A DNA stretch of 64,000 bases. Source: Massospora cicadina. Taxonomy: Eukaryota; Entomophthoromycota; Entomophthoromycetes; Entomophthorales; Entomophthoraceae. A program made the translations under genes and the position numbers. The stretch spans positions 1 through 64,000 of the forward strand of contig JAKSZP010012302.1 in the NCBI GenBank assembly GCA_022478985.1. Direction: 5' to 3'. Under the pieces are notes generated by a model. That model worked only from the letters and a program-made list of their open reading frames with translations. It had not been told where the DNA came from and made no database searches. Positions 32,708-44,000 of this stretch are shown one piece after another (position 1 is the stretch's first letter; each line of letters opens with the position of its first letter).

Positions 32708-34087
32708 ATGGGCGACTTTAATAACAAAAATAATACAACATGGGCGAGCGTCACAGCAAGCGGTGCGCTTAACGGTGCAACTAAGGGCAAGAAACGTCCT
32801 GGAGGGGGACCAGGAACCCAAGCCATAAAAAAATCGTAAACTCAGACACTGTCTGGGTTTATGGTATTTACTGTAAAGCATGCGCAATACATGTACATTC
32901 AATTCAACCAACCTTTGTCAAAGGTGTAACATGGGATCAGACTCTTCCTTGGGGATGAGTCACTGACCCTGTGGGAGAAAACATATGAGGCACAGCCCTC
33001 ACTTTTCCCTCATGCGGTGTATGTAGCCACCAACAACATGGGCCACAGCTGGATCGATATTGGTTTTGAAACAGCTGATGAAGCCAATGCCACAGCAAAA
33101 ATCTGCGTGGAAATTGCCCTCCCTGAGGGCAAAATAATTGTGCACACCGCGCGCACCAGATGGAACAAAGCGAAAACTTTGTTCATCTCCTTTGACTCGC
33201 TCCCCACCAACTTTCTGCATAAAGTAATTGAGGAGGAGCTCCGCAAAGGTCTTGTGGCCTATGGAGAAATCCAACAACTCGAATTACAGCAATTTCGCTT
33301 AATGCCCGACCTGTGCATGGGCAAAGCTATTGCTGTAGTCAACCCCGTCCCAGAAGTGGAAGAGGATTTATCCAGAATTCCCCGCACAGCAGAATTTTAC
33401 TTCGCAGATGGGGGCCAGTCAGCTGCATTCCAAGTTACACCAGAACGCGCACCACCCATTTGCAACCACTGTGGCTCACTGGGCTACAAGGAACATGCAT
33501 GCCCTGTAAAAGAGGGCTTAATGGAAAATGATTTTTGTGAAGAAGCTTTGGATGGAGATAATGAAAACTTCGCCAAAATGACTGATGGCCACCACCCATT
33601 CTGCTGGGGTGAAGATGGACTATACTCCATCGTGGACCCAGTTACAAGTAAGCAGCGTAAAGCAGCACAAAAAGCCCATAAGAGAGCAGCGGCTGAAGCG
33701 GCGGCACACACAGAATCCTCCATTAACCATGGACAAATTCAGGAGGATATTTCAGATATTTACCAAACCAACCAATCAGAACAATATGCTCAGGTCGAAA
33801 ATTTTCACAGTAACCAGACTGAGCCACAAAGCGTCATCAGTCATGCACATACTGGGGAACAATGCAACCGAAATTTGGGTGAAAATGCGGTGCACAATGC
33901 AACAAAGTTGAACCTCAAAAATATGAAATCCAATCACCAACCCGCATCAAATCAACATGAGACCTGTGCAGGAAAAGTTGATGCAAATGCAAAAAACTGC
34001 AATTCCCTTGAATCATTGGGTCAAATCAAGGAACCAACAATGGCAGTGAAAGAGTTGGAGTACAGACGAGGAGCATGGCTAAAATGA
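32708..34087 (+). pseudogene. L1 ORF1 protein (CCHC RNA-binding)
   Basis: One frame from ATG 32708 to 34087 with two stops (32837, 32925); from 33017 it is open for 356 codons. The first part aligns with L2/L3 ORF1 (IKKS...LTLWEKTYEAQPSLF against LKKL...ALWKKFCEDVHKIF). It then has SWIDIGFETADEANATA, FISFDSLPTNFLHKVIEEEL and a knuckle at 33461-33502, CNHCGSLGYKEHAC, whose His is Tyr (CAC to TAC). A basic Ala/Lys-rich tail follows. LINE ORF1 proteins coat the element RNA. The Tyr would weaken zinc binding. Confidence 0.85.
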
Positions 34088-34089
34088 GC

Positions 34090-37000
34090 TGCAGTGGAAT
34101 AGGACCAGAGGGTCCTCCCAACTGCTCCTGAGGCGCCGCGGGCACCTCAGTGTCAATAGGGACATTAAATATCGTGGAAGCCAGGGCTCATATGTCCCAA
34201 GCCAAAAAGCTGGCATTCCTGCGAAAACCTCTTGTAGACATCTTGGCCATCCAAGAAACCCACTGCCTACAAGGGGAAGAATAATCCTGGTCAACCAGGG
34301 TCGCACCATCACAATCAGTATGAACGTCTCACTGTGGGGTGATAGTCCATAACAACAAAAAATTTAAAATTACAAATTTATCATCACACTTGCAAGGTTG
34401 AGTCCTGGTAGCAACAATCACATGCCAAGATGAAATAATTTCGTTAGCATGTATCTACGCACTGTGTACTGCAACTGAGAGAAAAAAAATTTGAAAAAAG
34501 TTCTACTCTCACCCTCCCACCAGATATCATCATGTTGGGCGATTTCAACTTCTAGGATAACTTCAATACAGATTGATGGCCTAATCCCAGGGGATACCCA
34601 CCTGGACACATTGAATATCGCACAATGAAGGCATCTCTTGGCTTACAGGATGCTCTTCCCCCAATTCACCAATCCTTCCCCATATGACAAGACCCAACAT
34701 ATGTGAGGGACTGCTCATATCGATGAGTCATATTGACCACATCCTCATCCCACAATCCCACCACTCAAGAATCTCCAAATTTACAACAAAAAAGATCAAT
34801 TTTTCTGATCACCAATTAGTTATGGCGCAGTTAGCGCCAACCTAATCCCACACAGGTGTCGCCTTGGAGAAAGCTTCACCCAGAAAATATAAAATTGCCT
34901 GAGATATCTAACTGGGTTGAAAACAAGGCTACAAACCCAGAATTCACAGCCCCATTCACTTCAGATCCCATTGGAATATGGGAAAATTTCAAAAAAGATT
35001 TAATTAACAAAACCTGACATATTGCATCATGCAAGTACACCACGGACACAGCCACAATCAAGCATACCTTGGCAGAACTAAACCACCTGGAAATAAATAC
35101 TCCGAGATCTGGCTATAGCCCTAATTGGGGACGCAAATGGGCAGAAATTTCAGCCTGACTTAACAATCTCATCTTTGAACACCAACACAGAATCAAAGTA
35201 TCAAACAAAGGTAAGTTCATAAAGTAAGGCGAAACCTGTTTGACATACTTTTTCTGCCAATTCCACTCCCATGGAAACCAGCCCACGTGTACACAGGTCC
35301 GCAAGACCAACAGCACCGTGGCAACTGACCCTGAGGAGGTCAAGGCGGAAGTACACCGTAATTACACCAAGCTATATCGCGATATGCCAACAGATCCACA
35401 AAAAATTAAAGAATTTATTCAAACTGCCAAGATACAAAGTACACCACCAAATTACAATATACTATCCCTTATCACACGGGAGGAGCTTTGGGAAACAATT
35501 CGCGGTGCACCACATAGGAAATGCCCAGGGCCTGATAAGATACCCTACAAATTTTACAAAAAAAATTTTTAACAAATCGCCCCCCTCCTATTGGCGTCAA
35601 TGAACCAGAGTTTGTTGGAAACACGCCTATTACCAGGAGGCCATGAATCCTACGTTAAACCTTGTATATAAAGGGTGACAAGTTGGACCTAGCCAACTGG
35701 CGCCCAATTGCACTCTCCAACACTGACACAAAACTTCTAACAAAAATGCTAGCAGCTAGATTAGGAGCAATTGCATCTGACGTCCTATCACCCAACCAGT
35801 TTGGGTTTATACCAGGGCGTTCAATCTGGAACAACATACACCCTGTTGCAAACATTTGCCAATCCAAAGCAACTGGTGCCCTGGTCTTCTTGGATCAGGA
35901 AAAGGCGTATGACCGTGTTAGCAGGCCATACCTAAAAGAATGTCTACATGCCCTCAAACTCCCACCAAGATTCATAAAATGGGCGATGCTCCTAACAGAA
36001 TCTGCAACCATGGCTGTAGCGGCCCTGGATTCCTAACAAACAAGATTAAACCACACAGAGGGCTCAAACAAGTGGATCCCCTCATCCCTTTGCTATACAA
36101 TTTCTGCTTTGACCCGCTCCTCCGAGTAACTGACTCACGTCTCATGGGGATAACCGCACAAGGACAACCAACAGTCAAGATACTGGCCTTTGCAGATGAC
36201 TGCGTAGCAGGTATAGCAAACAATGAAGATGCCTGACAGTTGGAACACACTCTAGAGGTATACTCCAAGGTGAGCAATGCATCGCTCAACAAAAGGAAGA
36301 CAGAAATTATCCTCTTAGGCAAATACACAAACAATTGGGCCACAACATCAGAACCTCACACCAACACTCGAAGAAAAACCCAATTATTTTACCCTTTGCA
36401 ACACCTCCCACCACCACTCCTGTCCAACACCTTGGAATCTGGCTAGAATCAGGGGGATATGCTAATGAGACAATGGAAAGTAACCTGTTACAACGGGTAT
36501 CCAAACGCGTCGCCTCCCTCAAGGGAAGAACCCCAGGACTAACAGGACGAGTTACAGTTGCTAACTCGCTCATCCTCCCAATACTGTGGTACCAGGCCCA
36601 TGCGATAGCCTTCTCACCTATCTTTATAACCTCAATTCGCGCGCTTATCCAGGGCTGGCTGTGGCCTGGCTCTCACCCTCCTATACGGATGGAAACACTA
36701 TTTGGCCCACGCTCAAGCGGAGGCATGGGACTAATAGATTTTGAGAGCCATTCCAATCACATCCTAGGTACCTGGATAAAGGAAATCCTTGCTCCAGATC
36801 TCCCGCAACAACATTGGTCCAGAGTATCAAGGACTAACTTTGCACAGGCGCTCAAATTAACCAACCCACATAGTCCACCCAGACTACTTTCATACCTTTC
36901 CAAGCACCCTACTGCTTCGGGTCCGCATGGAACCTCCCCTCATTTCAAACATATCCTCCGAACTATCCACTGTATGGGATGGACCATAGAGAACATGGGT

Positions 37001-37639
37001 ACTATACAGGGAAGGGGACGACCCAGCCCTCAATTCAAATTAAGAAACCCAGAAAACCACCCCCAGAGGGATATGCTCGCAACAACCCCAAGCATAGCTA
37101 GGATAGTATACCTAGATATGCTGGACATTCCCTATGATTTAACCACACAGAAAGCAATGTGGAAAATGATACACCACCCACTCCTACAACCAAGGATAAG
37201 AGCAAACGCCTGGCGCTGTTTGAGAAGGACCTATAGACTAGCGGACCGCTCCAACTCCCTCCACAAAACATGTGAAGTATGTGGAGGGGAGGGATCCCTA
37301 CATCACCGCCTAAAAACATGCCCCCCAACCAAAGCTATATGGCAGGAAGTCGCACGCCTGCTCAAGATTCAAATCAAACAGGAATTCTCAATATCAAAGA
37401 GTATCTTCGCGCTCCAGATCGAGTCACTAATCCCATCTACCCTCCGCTCCCTAGTAATACCCATTGCAATGTGGACAATACACACAATTGCACTAGATGC
37501 GTTCAAGGGCACGGTCCCAACCATTCATGGGATTATTAACAGATTCCATGTCCACTTACTAGAGCACTTCCAAGCCTGGCTCTATGGATATATGAGACCA
37601 AGACAAAAAGCGCTCATAGAATCATGGTTCCCACTCTGA
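34090..37639 (+). pseudogene. L1 ORF2: APE endonuclease, RT, C-terminal knuckle
   Basis: Endonuclease: VDILAIQETHC at 34234-34266 (catalytic Glu), a GDFN-like segment near 34540, and a final INFSDHQLVM at about 34798 with the catalytic His. RT: CPGPDKIPYKFYKKNF (35523), DLANWRPIALSNTDTKLLTK, NQFGFIPGRSIWNN, VFLDQEKAYDRVSRPYLKE, and FADD at 36189-36200, intact. The final frame 36335-37639 is open for 434 codons and includes CEVCGGEGSLHHRLKTC (37271-37321), the C-terminal zinc-knuckle type of L1/Tx1 LINEs, followed by TKAIWQEVARLL. Endonuclease nicks the target, RT copies the RNA from the nick. Multiple stops in the endonuclease half. Confidence 0.88.
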
Positions 37640-37874
37640 TTCCTCCACACAGACCCTTTCCTTCACACCTGCTCCATAGCAGGGGAAACCCCCTCGGAGT
37701 AGTGCACCAACCCCCCATACCTGGCAGTCCCGCTGGCAACAGGGGTAACTTGAGTACCCTGGGGTGCCCAATTTTTAAATTTCTTAGTTATTATCTTAGT
37801 TTCACATATATTCGGTAATGTCTGTCCCCTGGTCAGCTTACCTCGGTTAAATAAAAACATTGAATGGTGTATGG

Positions 37875-38225
37875 GATCACTGGAGCAGAAAACATGGTCT
37901 TTGAGGGAGCTTACAATGCAATCCCCTTGCAGTTTGGATCAATTATTGTTGTAGCTCCTGTGGTAGTGTTGCCTAATAGCCATTATGACCTGCTGATTGG
38001 AACCTCATTTATGCGACACTATGGTGCTGTCATTGATATGATGGAGGAGACCTTTAAAATTTTGGGTCAACAGATCCCAATTTATCTTACCTCCAGCGGA
38101 GTGCTAAAGGACTTGGTGCACATGGGACATATCAACCTTGCCTATAGTGATGGGGCGATTCCAGTTTGCTACCATCAACTTAAGAGTAGGACTTGGGCAC
38201 TTCCCCAACAAATATATGAATAACA
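37875..38225 (+). pseudogene. C protease, C-terminal part
   Basis: An open frame GITGAENMVFEGAYNAIPLQ, VVVLPNSHYDLLIGTSFMRH and FKILGQQIPIYLTS. It corresponds to the second half of the protease in G1 (YSVLPLQFGSLVVSVPAIVL, NYDILIRTEFL). It is the direct continuation of 32608 after removal of L1 and one duplication copy. Confidence 0.8.
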
Positions 38226-38229
38226 AGGG

Positions 38230-39430
38230 CTACCGCTTAGAGCTGCTGGCCCTATATCCATCCCCTCCAGACACCAAGTGATCATAAAAACTGAGTTAGA
38301 AGTGGAAGTGTCTGCTGGGCGATATGAGGAGGTCATAAACCCTATCAGAAATTGCGGCTGGAGCCCCATGTAACTCCAGGTATTATACTCCTGGGACATG
38401 GGGAGTCAAAGGTCTTGTTAGCGAATCTTTAGAATGAACCAATGAAAATCTGCCAACACCAAATAGTGGCTTATTTAATTTTACCGCAGTCAAAAAGGTC
38501 CTCCAAGTTCATGAGTTTGTGTCACTGGATAATTTGGTCTGCCTGTCAAATTGCAGCTCGGTGTAATGACAGTGGTACCATGTGAAAGCTTAATGGGGTT
38601 ATTGGAAATTTATAGCGATCAGGCTATCACTTTATTTGAGAAAAATAAAAAGATATTTGCTGTTATTGACCATGATTTAGGGTGCACGTAGGGAATTGTA
38701 CATCGACTGGACATGGGCGATCATCCACCCATCAGGTCTCATCTGATCTGCTGATCTAGAGCAGCAGAAGATGTTGTCACTGAAAAAATGGATAAGCTGC
38801 TGGAGCAAGGAATTCTCAAACCATCAAAGAGCCCATGGGCTTCGCCTGTCCTAATTGTCAAAAAGAAGGACAGTACCAACTGGGTAGTTATAGACTACTG
38901 CAAGCTTAACAGCCTTACAAAAAGACTCATATCCCCTGCCATGGATTGATGATGCTTTGTACTGATTAGGAGTAGCCTGTTAAGCCTCTGAGATGGATTT
39001 GATATCTAGCTATTGGCAGATTGAGTTACCTGCAGTGGAACAGGAGAAATGCGCCATTATCACGTCCAAATGGATTTTTCAACAGACTTATATGCCACAA
39101 CGGTTGTATAATGCCCCAGCTACATTCCAATGGGTGATGGACACTATCCTTGGCAACTTGAAGCTGTCATGCATTCTTTTATACATTGACAATATCAGCA
39201 TATTCTCCCACATGTTTTCTGAGAACCTTACCCACTTGGAGGAGGTATTCCACCGGTTGGCTGAGGTCAACATTAAAATTAAGCTATAAATGCCACTTTT
39301 TCAAGGATCATCTGGAGTACCTCAGGTTTGTGGTAGATGTGACAGGGCTTCATCCCCAACCAGCCAAGGTGGAAGCTATCCAGAAGGTGACTGCACCAAA
39401 CAGTAAGCGAGATATATAAATATTTTTATG
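38230..39430 (+). pseudogene. C linker and reverse transcriptase
   Basis: Linker remnants at 38350-38520 (LEPHVTPGIILLGHGESKVL in part). RT: DMGDHPPIRSHLIC, EKMDKLLEQGILKPSKSPWA, SPVLIVKKKDSTNWVVIDYC, SSYWQIELPAVEQEKCAIIT, MPQRLYNAPATFQWVMDTIL, then YIDN in place of YLDD at 39182-39193 (the second Asp changed to Asn, G to A). KCHFFKDHLEYLRFVVDVTG follows. Frames shift at about 38915 and 39290. Confidence 0.87.
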
Positions 39431-39975
39431 GATGGCCAGCTACTACAGCCACTTTATATTCAACTTTAGTTGTGTTGATGGCCGCTGTTTGAGTTTCAAA
39501 AAGGATGCCACATTAGAATGGACAGAACGCCGTCAACACTCCTTCAATATACTTCAAATGGCATTGATCAATGCGCCAGTGCTATGCTACCTGAGCTTCA
39601 AAAAGGAATTTATTGTACAGACGGATGCGCCGCTTTCCGCTGTTGGGGCAGTTCTGGCTCAAAAAGATGACGAAGGGGAAGTGCACCCAGTGGCATACTG
39701 CAGTTGAAGTATGAATAGCCACAAACGTAATTATACCATGACCAAGTGGGAGTGCTTAGCGGTGATCTACTCTTATAAGCAATTCAGAGTATATTTGCAT
39801 GGCCTAAAGTTTAAAGTTGTAATAGATCATTCCTTGTTATGCTGGTTGCAGAACCTCAAAGAGCCTGAGGGGCGTCTAGCCCAATGGGCCCTTAAAGTGC
39901 AGTCTTACAATTTTGAGATTCTTCACCAACTAGAGCCAAAGACCAGAATGCAGATTGCTTGTCAAGATTATCAAT
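39430..39975 (+). pseudogene. C RNase H
   Basis: ASYYSHFIFNFSCVDG connection, then FIVQTDAPLSAVGAVLAQKD with the first Asp, NYTMTKWECLAVIYSYKQFR with the Glu, and KVVIDHSLLCWLQNLKEPEG. The end AKTQNADCLS-like is in another frame near 39950. Two open frames (39432-39707 and 39711-39977) are divided by one stop. Confidence 0.87.
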
Positions 39976-40095
39976 AATAGTAGTTATGGTGGATCTGGGT
40001 GACATAATGTTCAACAAGATGCTCAGCAGAAAGTACAACGATGAACCACCTCAAGTCATCAAAGTATTGGATGGAATAAGAGCCAATACATTCCA

Positions 40096-40698
40096 ATTGT
40101 CACCCTCTCTGCAAAGCTGCCTCCAAATCAGTTGCAATGTTTGTAGAAGGAATTCCTCCTCCCAATATTCCCTCCAAAGCCAATAAGGTACAAAAAGATA
40201 TGCTTATTGAAGCCCACAAAGAAGCTAAAGACGCCATCCATCATGTGGCAGAGGTAGCGCGGAATCCCAAATCAAATATTACCCACACCAATATCTCCAC
40301 GTTCAAAAAACTACCTGATGCACGCATGAAAGCTGAACTAGCTTTGACAAACTTTTCATAACTCTTATATATAGCAGTTGTATTAATACCACCCCAATCA
40401 TCAGAAATACATCTTCACATCCCAAAGAAGCCCTGACGCCCCTGCTCTCCGCTGTAGCCCGTGCCATGATTTGGAATGAAGACATTGCCAAGGATGAGCC
40501 CCCTGACCCCCCTCCCCTTCCACTATGATGGGATAAGCGGTTCCTGCTGTCCCACCTGGTTGGTTGAGTTTGCATTATGTGTGTCGTCTGCTCATTTTAG
40601 TATTTCATTAATATTTTATTCAATGAGGATTTATTTTTAGGTTTTAAGTTTCAGTAATGTCTGCCTCCTGGTCAGCTTACCTCAGTTAAATAAAAAAT
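40096..40698 (+). mobile_element. I1: 3' fragment of an ORF1-only retroposon (603 bp)
   Basis: Bounded by AGCCAATACATTCCA on both sides (40081-40095, 40699-40713), a 15-bp target duplication. The plus strand contains FVEGIPPPNIPSKANKVQKD, EVARNPKSNITHTNISTFKK, LPDARMKAELALTNF and DEPPDPPPLPL-like sequence, homologous to the C-terminal domain of B1 and B2. The 3' end is CTCCTGGTCAGCTTACCTCA then GTTAAATAAAAA. It is 5' truncated, as is common for target-primed insertions. Confidence 0.85.
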
Positions 40699-41397
40699 AG
40701 CCAATACATTCCAGATAAATGGCGAGTTGTACAAGTAGATGGGGAACACTATGATAAGCATTCAAGGCCTTCCGCCTGACCCAACATTATCATGAGCACA
40801 CACTGAGCAGTTGGACATGGTGGAGTACATAAGACCCTGGAATTGTTACGCCTCAGTACTACTGGGAAAGCATGCAATTTGATGTGCTCAAAACCATTTC
40901 CTGCTGCCACCAGTGCCAAGTGGAAAAGCCATTCCTCCAGAAGACTTCCTACCAGCTAGTGAAACCTCACTTTTCTTGGCATACGGTTTCTATCAATGTC
41001 ATGGTCCTCTGCCAACTGGAGCAAATTGGTCTAAGTATATTCTGGTGGTGATTGATCACTTGACCAGGTGAGTTGAGTCATGGGCAATACGCAATTTTGG
41101 AACTATCACGGTGGCTAAGTTTGCAATGGAATGTATAATTCAGCAACACAGCTGTCCCCAGTTCATTCTTACTGAAAACAAAACCAACTTCACCTCCCAC
41201 ATTTTACCTAAGTTTAACAAACTGATGGCCATCCACAGGGTTCTGACGACCCTGTATCACCCATAATCCAATGGGATGATTAAGTGAGTTAATGGGACCT
41301 TGGTGAACATACTCCAGAAATTGGTGACAGATCGTCCTTTTGATTAGAATTCCCTCCTTTCCACAGCTGTTTTTGCATACAACATTAACTATCATTC

Positions 41398-41717
41398 AGG
41401 GGAGGATACCCAGTGGTAGAATATGGACCCTCTATCACTGCCTCCCCAAGTTTGAACCCCGGTAGATGAACTTTGGGTAGGGGCTGATTATGACTGTGTT
41501 GGTTTTGCGCACCAATGCCTCAAACCAAGATAGCAAATAGCAAAGGCAGTCCATGTAGTTCCTGGCCTATCATATGTCATGCATAGAGGTTTTCCAGTTT
41601 TTATCCTCATTTCCCATTTTCTTCACTTCCCTTCATCGGTGAGTTATTATCCCCAGGTCAGCCAACCTCAAATAAAATTTAAAATTTTAAAATTCAAAGT
41701 TCAAAGTTTAAAATTTA
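41398..41717 (+). mobile_element. tRNA-headed SINE (SINE1)
   Basis: 320 bp with flanks AACATTAACTATCATTC and AACATTAATTATCATTC (41381-41397, 41718-41734). The head has an A-box-like CCCAGTGGTAGAATATGG (41409-41426) and a B-box-like AGTTTGAACCCC (41449-41460), i.e. an internal RNA polymerase III promoter of tRNA origin. A unique body follows, and a tail CCCCAGGTCAGCCAACCTCA related to the LINE 3' end, then AAAATTT repeats. A second copy at 62738-63028 shares the whole body. Confidence 0.88.
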
Positions 41718-42182
41718 AACATTAATTATCATTCCACCACAGGAAAAAGCCTCTTTCAATTATTTTTGGATGATACCCTGCTCTGCTGGCACTGCATTAT
41801 GCTTGTGTAGAAGATAATGGCGGAATGGATCCTCACCATTATTTGACTACCCTAGTGGACACGCTGATCAAGCTGCAAACTGAAGCATACTTGTGCATCT
41901 TAGCCAAGAATATTAAGAATCAGGCTGGCAATCAGGTGCAGTGTAGCAGCTTAGCTATGTTAAAAGATGGGGACATAGTTTTGTTCCATGACCATCACGG
42001 GTTTGGGTGGAAACACAAGTTGGCCAACATTTGGATTGTTCCATTTGAGATAATTGAGAATATGGGAATTGACGCCTATACCATCAAGGACCCTGAAGGC
42101 AGTCAGATCATCAACCAAGTGCATGCAAAGTTCCTTTGGGCTTATAAACAATAGTAGAATTATTGTCCAGTAAAGGGGATAA

Positions 42183-42741
42183 TGTCACGATTCTGATATG
42201 ACTGGATGATAAGCCCCAAGTCATTATGGCGGAATGGGTAGAGTCCGCCAATCATGATATGAGTTATGATTATGTGGGCGCCTTGAGATGAGGCGATATT
42301 GGGTTAGAACAATAATTATTGGATTGCTTCCAAATGAAGCAATTAGGAGATGTTGATGTACAATGAATAGTTGGTAATTCGCCTCAAACTAGGCAATCAT
42401 GAATTTAATGAATGAAAAATAGCCGGAACCAATGAGATATTGGAGAACTGAATAGCTAAGCTGAGGAAATGGTATCATCCAAAGTCGCTGAGATATAAGA
42501 AAGATGAGAAGAATGAAAAAGGAGGATTGTTAATAGTTTAGAGTGAGCAGAACAATAAGGATCCGTTGTATTTATTAATTTAAATAAAATAGTGTTCTTG
42601 GGCAATTGCTCCATTTTTATTAAAGTTTATTACTTTGGTTTAAGTATGTCAATCATCATATAGTCAGTTCTATTGCTCAGTGGGCTAAACCCTGTGCAAG
42701 ACCCTTTTGGCATATCTTAAATATGCTGCCAAATTATAACA
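42183..42741 (+). repeat. C 3' LTR with preceding purine tract
   Basis: 559 bp. The tract GTCCAGTAAAGGGGATAA (42165-42182) precedes the TGTCACGATT start; the end is ATTATAACA. It shows the empty site for micro-insertion S3 (AGGAGGATTGTTAATAGTTT region). Confidence 0.9.
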
Positions 42742-42793
42742 ATTTTGTTCTATCTATTTAATTTCTTTTTTTTAATCTTTATTAATATATGTC

Positions 42794-44000
42794 TCTATTG
42801 TTGTTTATATGCCCTAAGGACTTAACATGTACTCAGTTGATTATCTGACCACTTGTTGGGTCCTTAATATTGTAGACATCACCCCACTTTTCTTTATTAT
42901 CTCAAAAGGCCCAATACAGATACTAGCTAGTTTATGTTTCTGCCTGAACCCATGCTGATGATCGTGAATAATATCAGTTCTCCTTTCTTGAACTTCCAAA
43001 GCCCACTACGCCATACCTTGTCAGAAGCCTGGTTCTTTATTTCTTAACAAAACTAAAGGAGTATGCTTCTGTTTGCATCTTGATCAAGGTAGTTTGTCAG
43101 ATTTGTTAAATAGCGTTGTGGGACTACTCCACCAGTATTTTCTACACTGACATAGAGGAGTGCGGGCAGGGTGGGGTGCTGTCCATAAAGCAACTGGAAT
43201 GGGCTCTTCCCCATCACCAAGTGGTAGCTAATATTGTAGTAAAAGATGGCAGTGGAAAGGTGGGGACTCCAATAAGAGGGTTTATCTGTTACCAACTTCC
43301 AGAGCATGTTAACCAGGGTCCTACTAACCCTTTCAACCATTCCATTGGATTCAGGGTGATATGGAGTTGTTAGAACCCCATGGATGGCCATCATTTCGTT
43401 TAACTTGGGTATAATTTGGGAGGTGGAATTAGTTCCATTGTCAGTAAGGATGAACTGAGGGCAGCAGTGTTGCTGAATTATACATTCCATTATAACTTAA
43501 ACACAGTGACCGCCCCCAGATCCCATATTGTCCATGCCTTAACCCACCTGGTCAAGTGGTCGATTGCCACCAAAATATACTTAGACCAGTTTATTCCTGC
43601 TGGCAAAGTCCAACGACATCAAGGGATACTGTTTGCCAGGCAAAATCAGGTTTCATCAGCTGATAAGATGTATTATGGCGTAAAGGCCTTTTCACTTGGC
43701 ACAGGTGGCAGCAGAAAATAGTATCAAGCACATCAAAGTGCATGCTTTCTTAATATTACTGATGTTGTAAGAACTCTGACATCTTGCATAACCCTCCATG
43801 ACCTACCTCCTTGTGCACACTAAAATAATTTCCAGTCAAGTGGAGGGTTTTGGAAAACTTATCATATTGTTATCAATTCACTTGTATAATTCCCCATCTT
43901 TCCAGATTGTATTGGTTATCATCCCATATAGTGCCCTAATAACTTGCAGCAGTTTGTCTGCATATCTACCACTGACCATTTTATCCTACAGGAAATTGCC
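42794..44000 (-). pseudogene. F integrase
   Basis: The minus strand holds, from the right, the zinc-domain part (CQDVRVLTTSV region and HLCQVKRPLR near 43720-43680). The core has the W-S-K-Y-I-L-V-A-I-D-H-L-T-R-W segment at about 43590. An open frame (43490-43053) gives CIIQQHCCPQFILTDNGTNS (second Asp intact), TPYHPESNGMVERVSRTLVN and YNISYHLVMGKSPFQLLYGQ. The C-terminal ICIGPFEIIKKSGV is at about 42910-42870, then IIN-stop-VH and a frame slip before the stop near 42794. Confidence 0.85.

Larger units (their letters stand above)
32628..37855 (+). mobile_element. LINE L1 (non-LTR retrotransposon, L1/Tx1-like), near full length
   Basis: 5228 bp between perfect 19-bp duplications AACATTGAATGGTGTATGG (32609-32627, 37856-37874). 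ORF1 is a CCHC protein and ORF2 has an APE-type endonuclease, RT and a C-terminal Cys/His knuckle. The 3' end is CCCCTGGTCAGCTTACCTCG followed by GTTAAATAAA. The copy is diverged from L2/L3, which are close to one another. It disrupts the protease of gypsy C. Confidence 0.93.
40000..42155 (+). pseudogene. C integrase, interrupted by I1 and a SINE
   Basis: The part before the core (DIMFNKMLSRKYNDEPPQVI, DGIRANTFQ) is cut at 40095. After I1 it resumes at 40714 with the zinc domain (CCHQCQVEKPF-like, 40900) and core: WSKYILVVIDHLTR, CIIQQHSCPQFILTENKTNF (second Asp position Glu), YHP-stop-SNGMIK and AVFAYNINYHS, where the SINE at 41398-41717 splits the frame. The rest resumes at 41735; FHDHHGFGWKHKLANIWIVP, then FEIIENMGIDAYTIKDPEGS, IINQVHAKFLWAYKQQ end at 42153. 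Here the codon that is a stop in A, F, G1 and H is CAA. Confidence 0.85.
24447..42741 (+). mobile_element. Ty3/gypsy element C, carrying four nested insertions
   Basis: LTRs at 24447-25046 and 42183-42741 match along their length (TGTCATGATTCTGATATGA against TGTCACGATTCTGATATGA). The 600 against 559 bp difference is exactly a 23-bp micro-insert plus its 18-bp duplication in the 5' copy. Internal order on the plus strand: primer site, gag, (D inserted), protease, (L1 inserted), protease end, RT, RNase H, (I1), integrase, (SINE), purine tract. The flanking 5-mers GTGTT and ATTTT agree at only three positions, so the target duplication is degraded or the site rearranged. Confidence 0.88.

Noticed and set aside
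36335..37639. Intact 434-codon host gene
   Set aside because: It continues the LINE L1 RT (after FADD) and contains the C-terminal Cys/His knuckle found in L2 and L3.
24442..42746. Clean 5-bp target duplication for gypsy C
   Set aside because: GTGTT and ATTTT agree at three of five positions only; C is called from its LTR pair and internal order instead.
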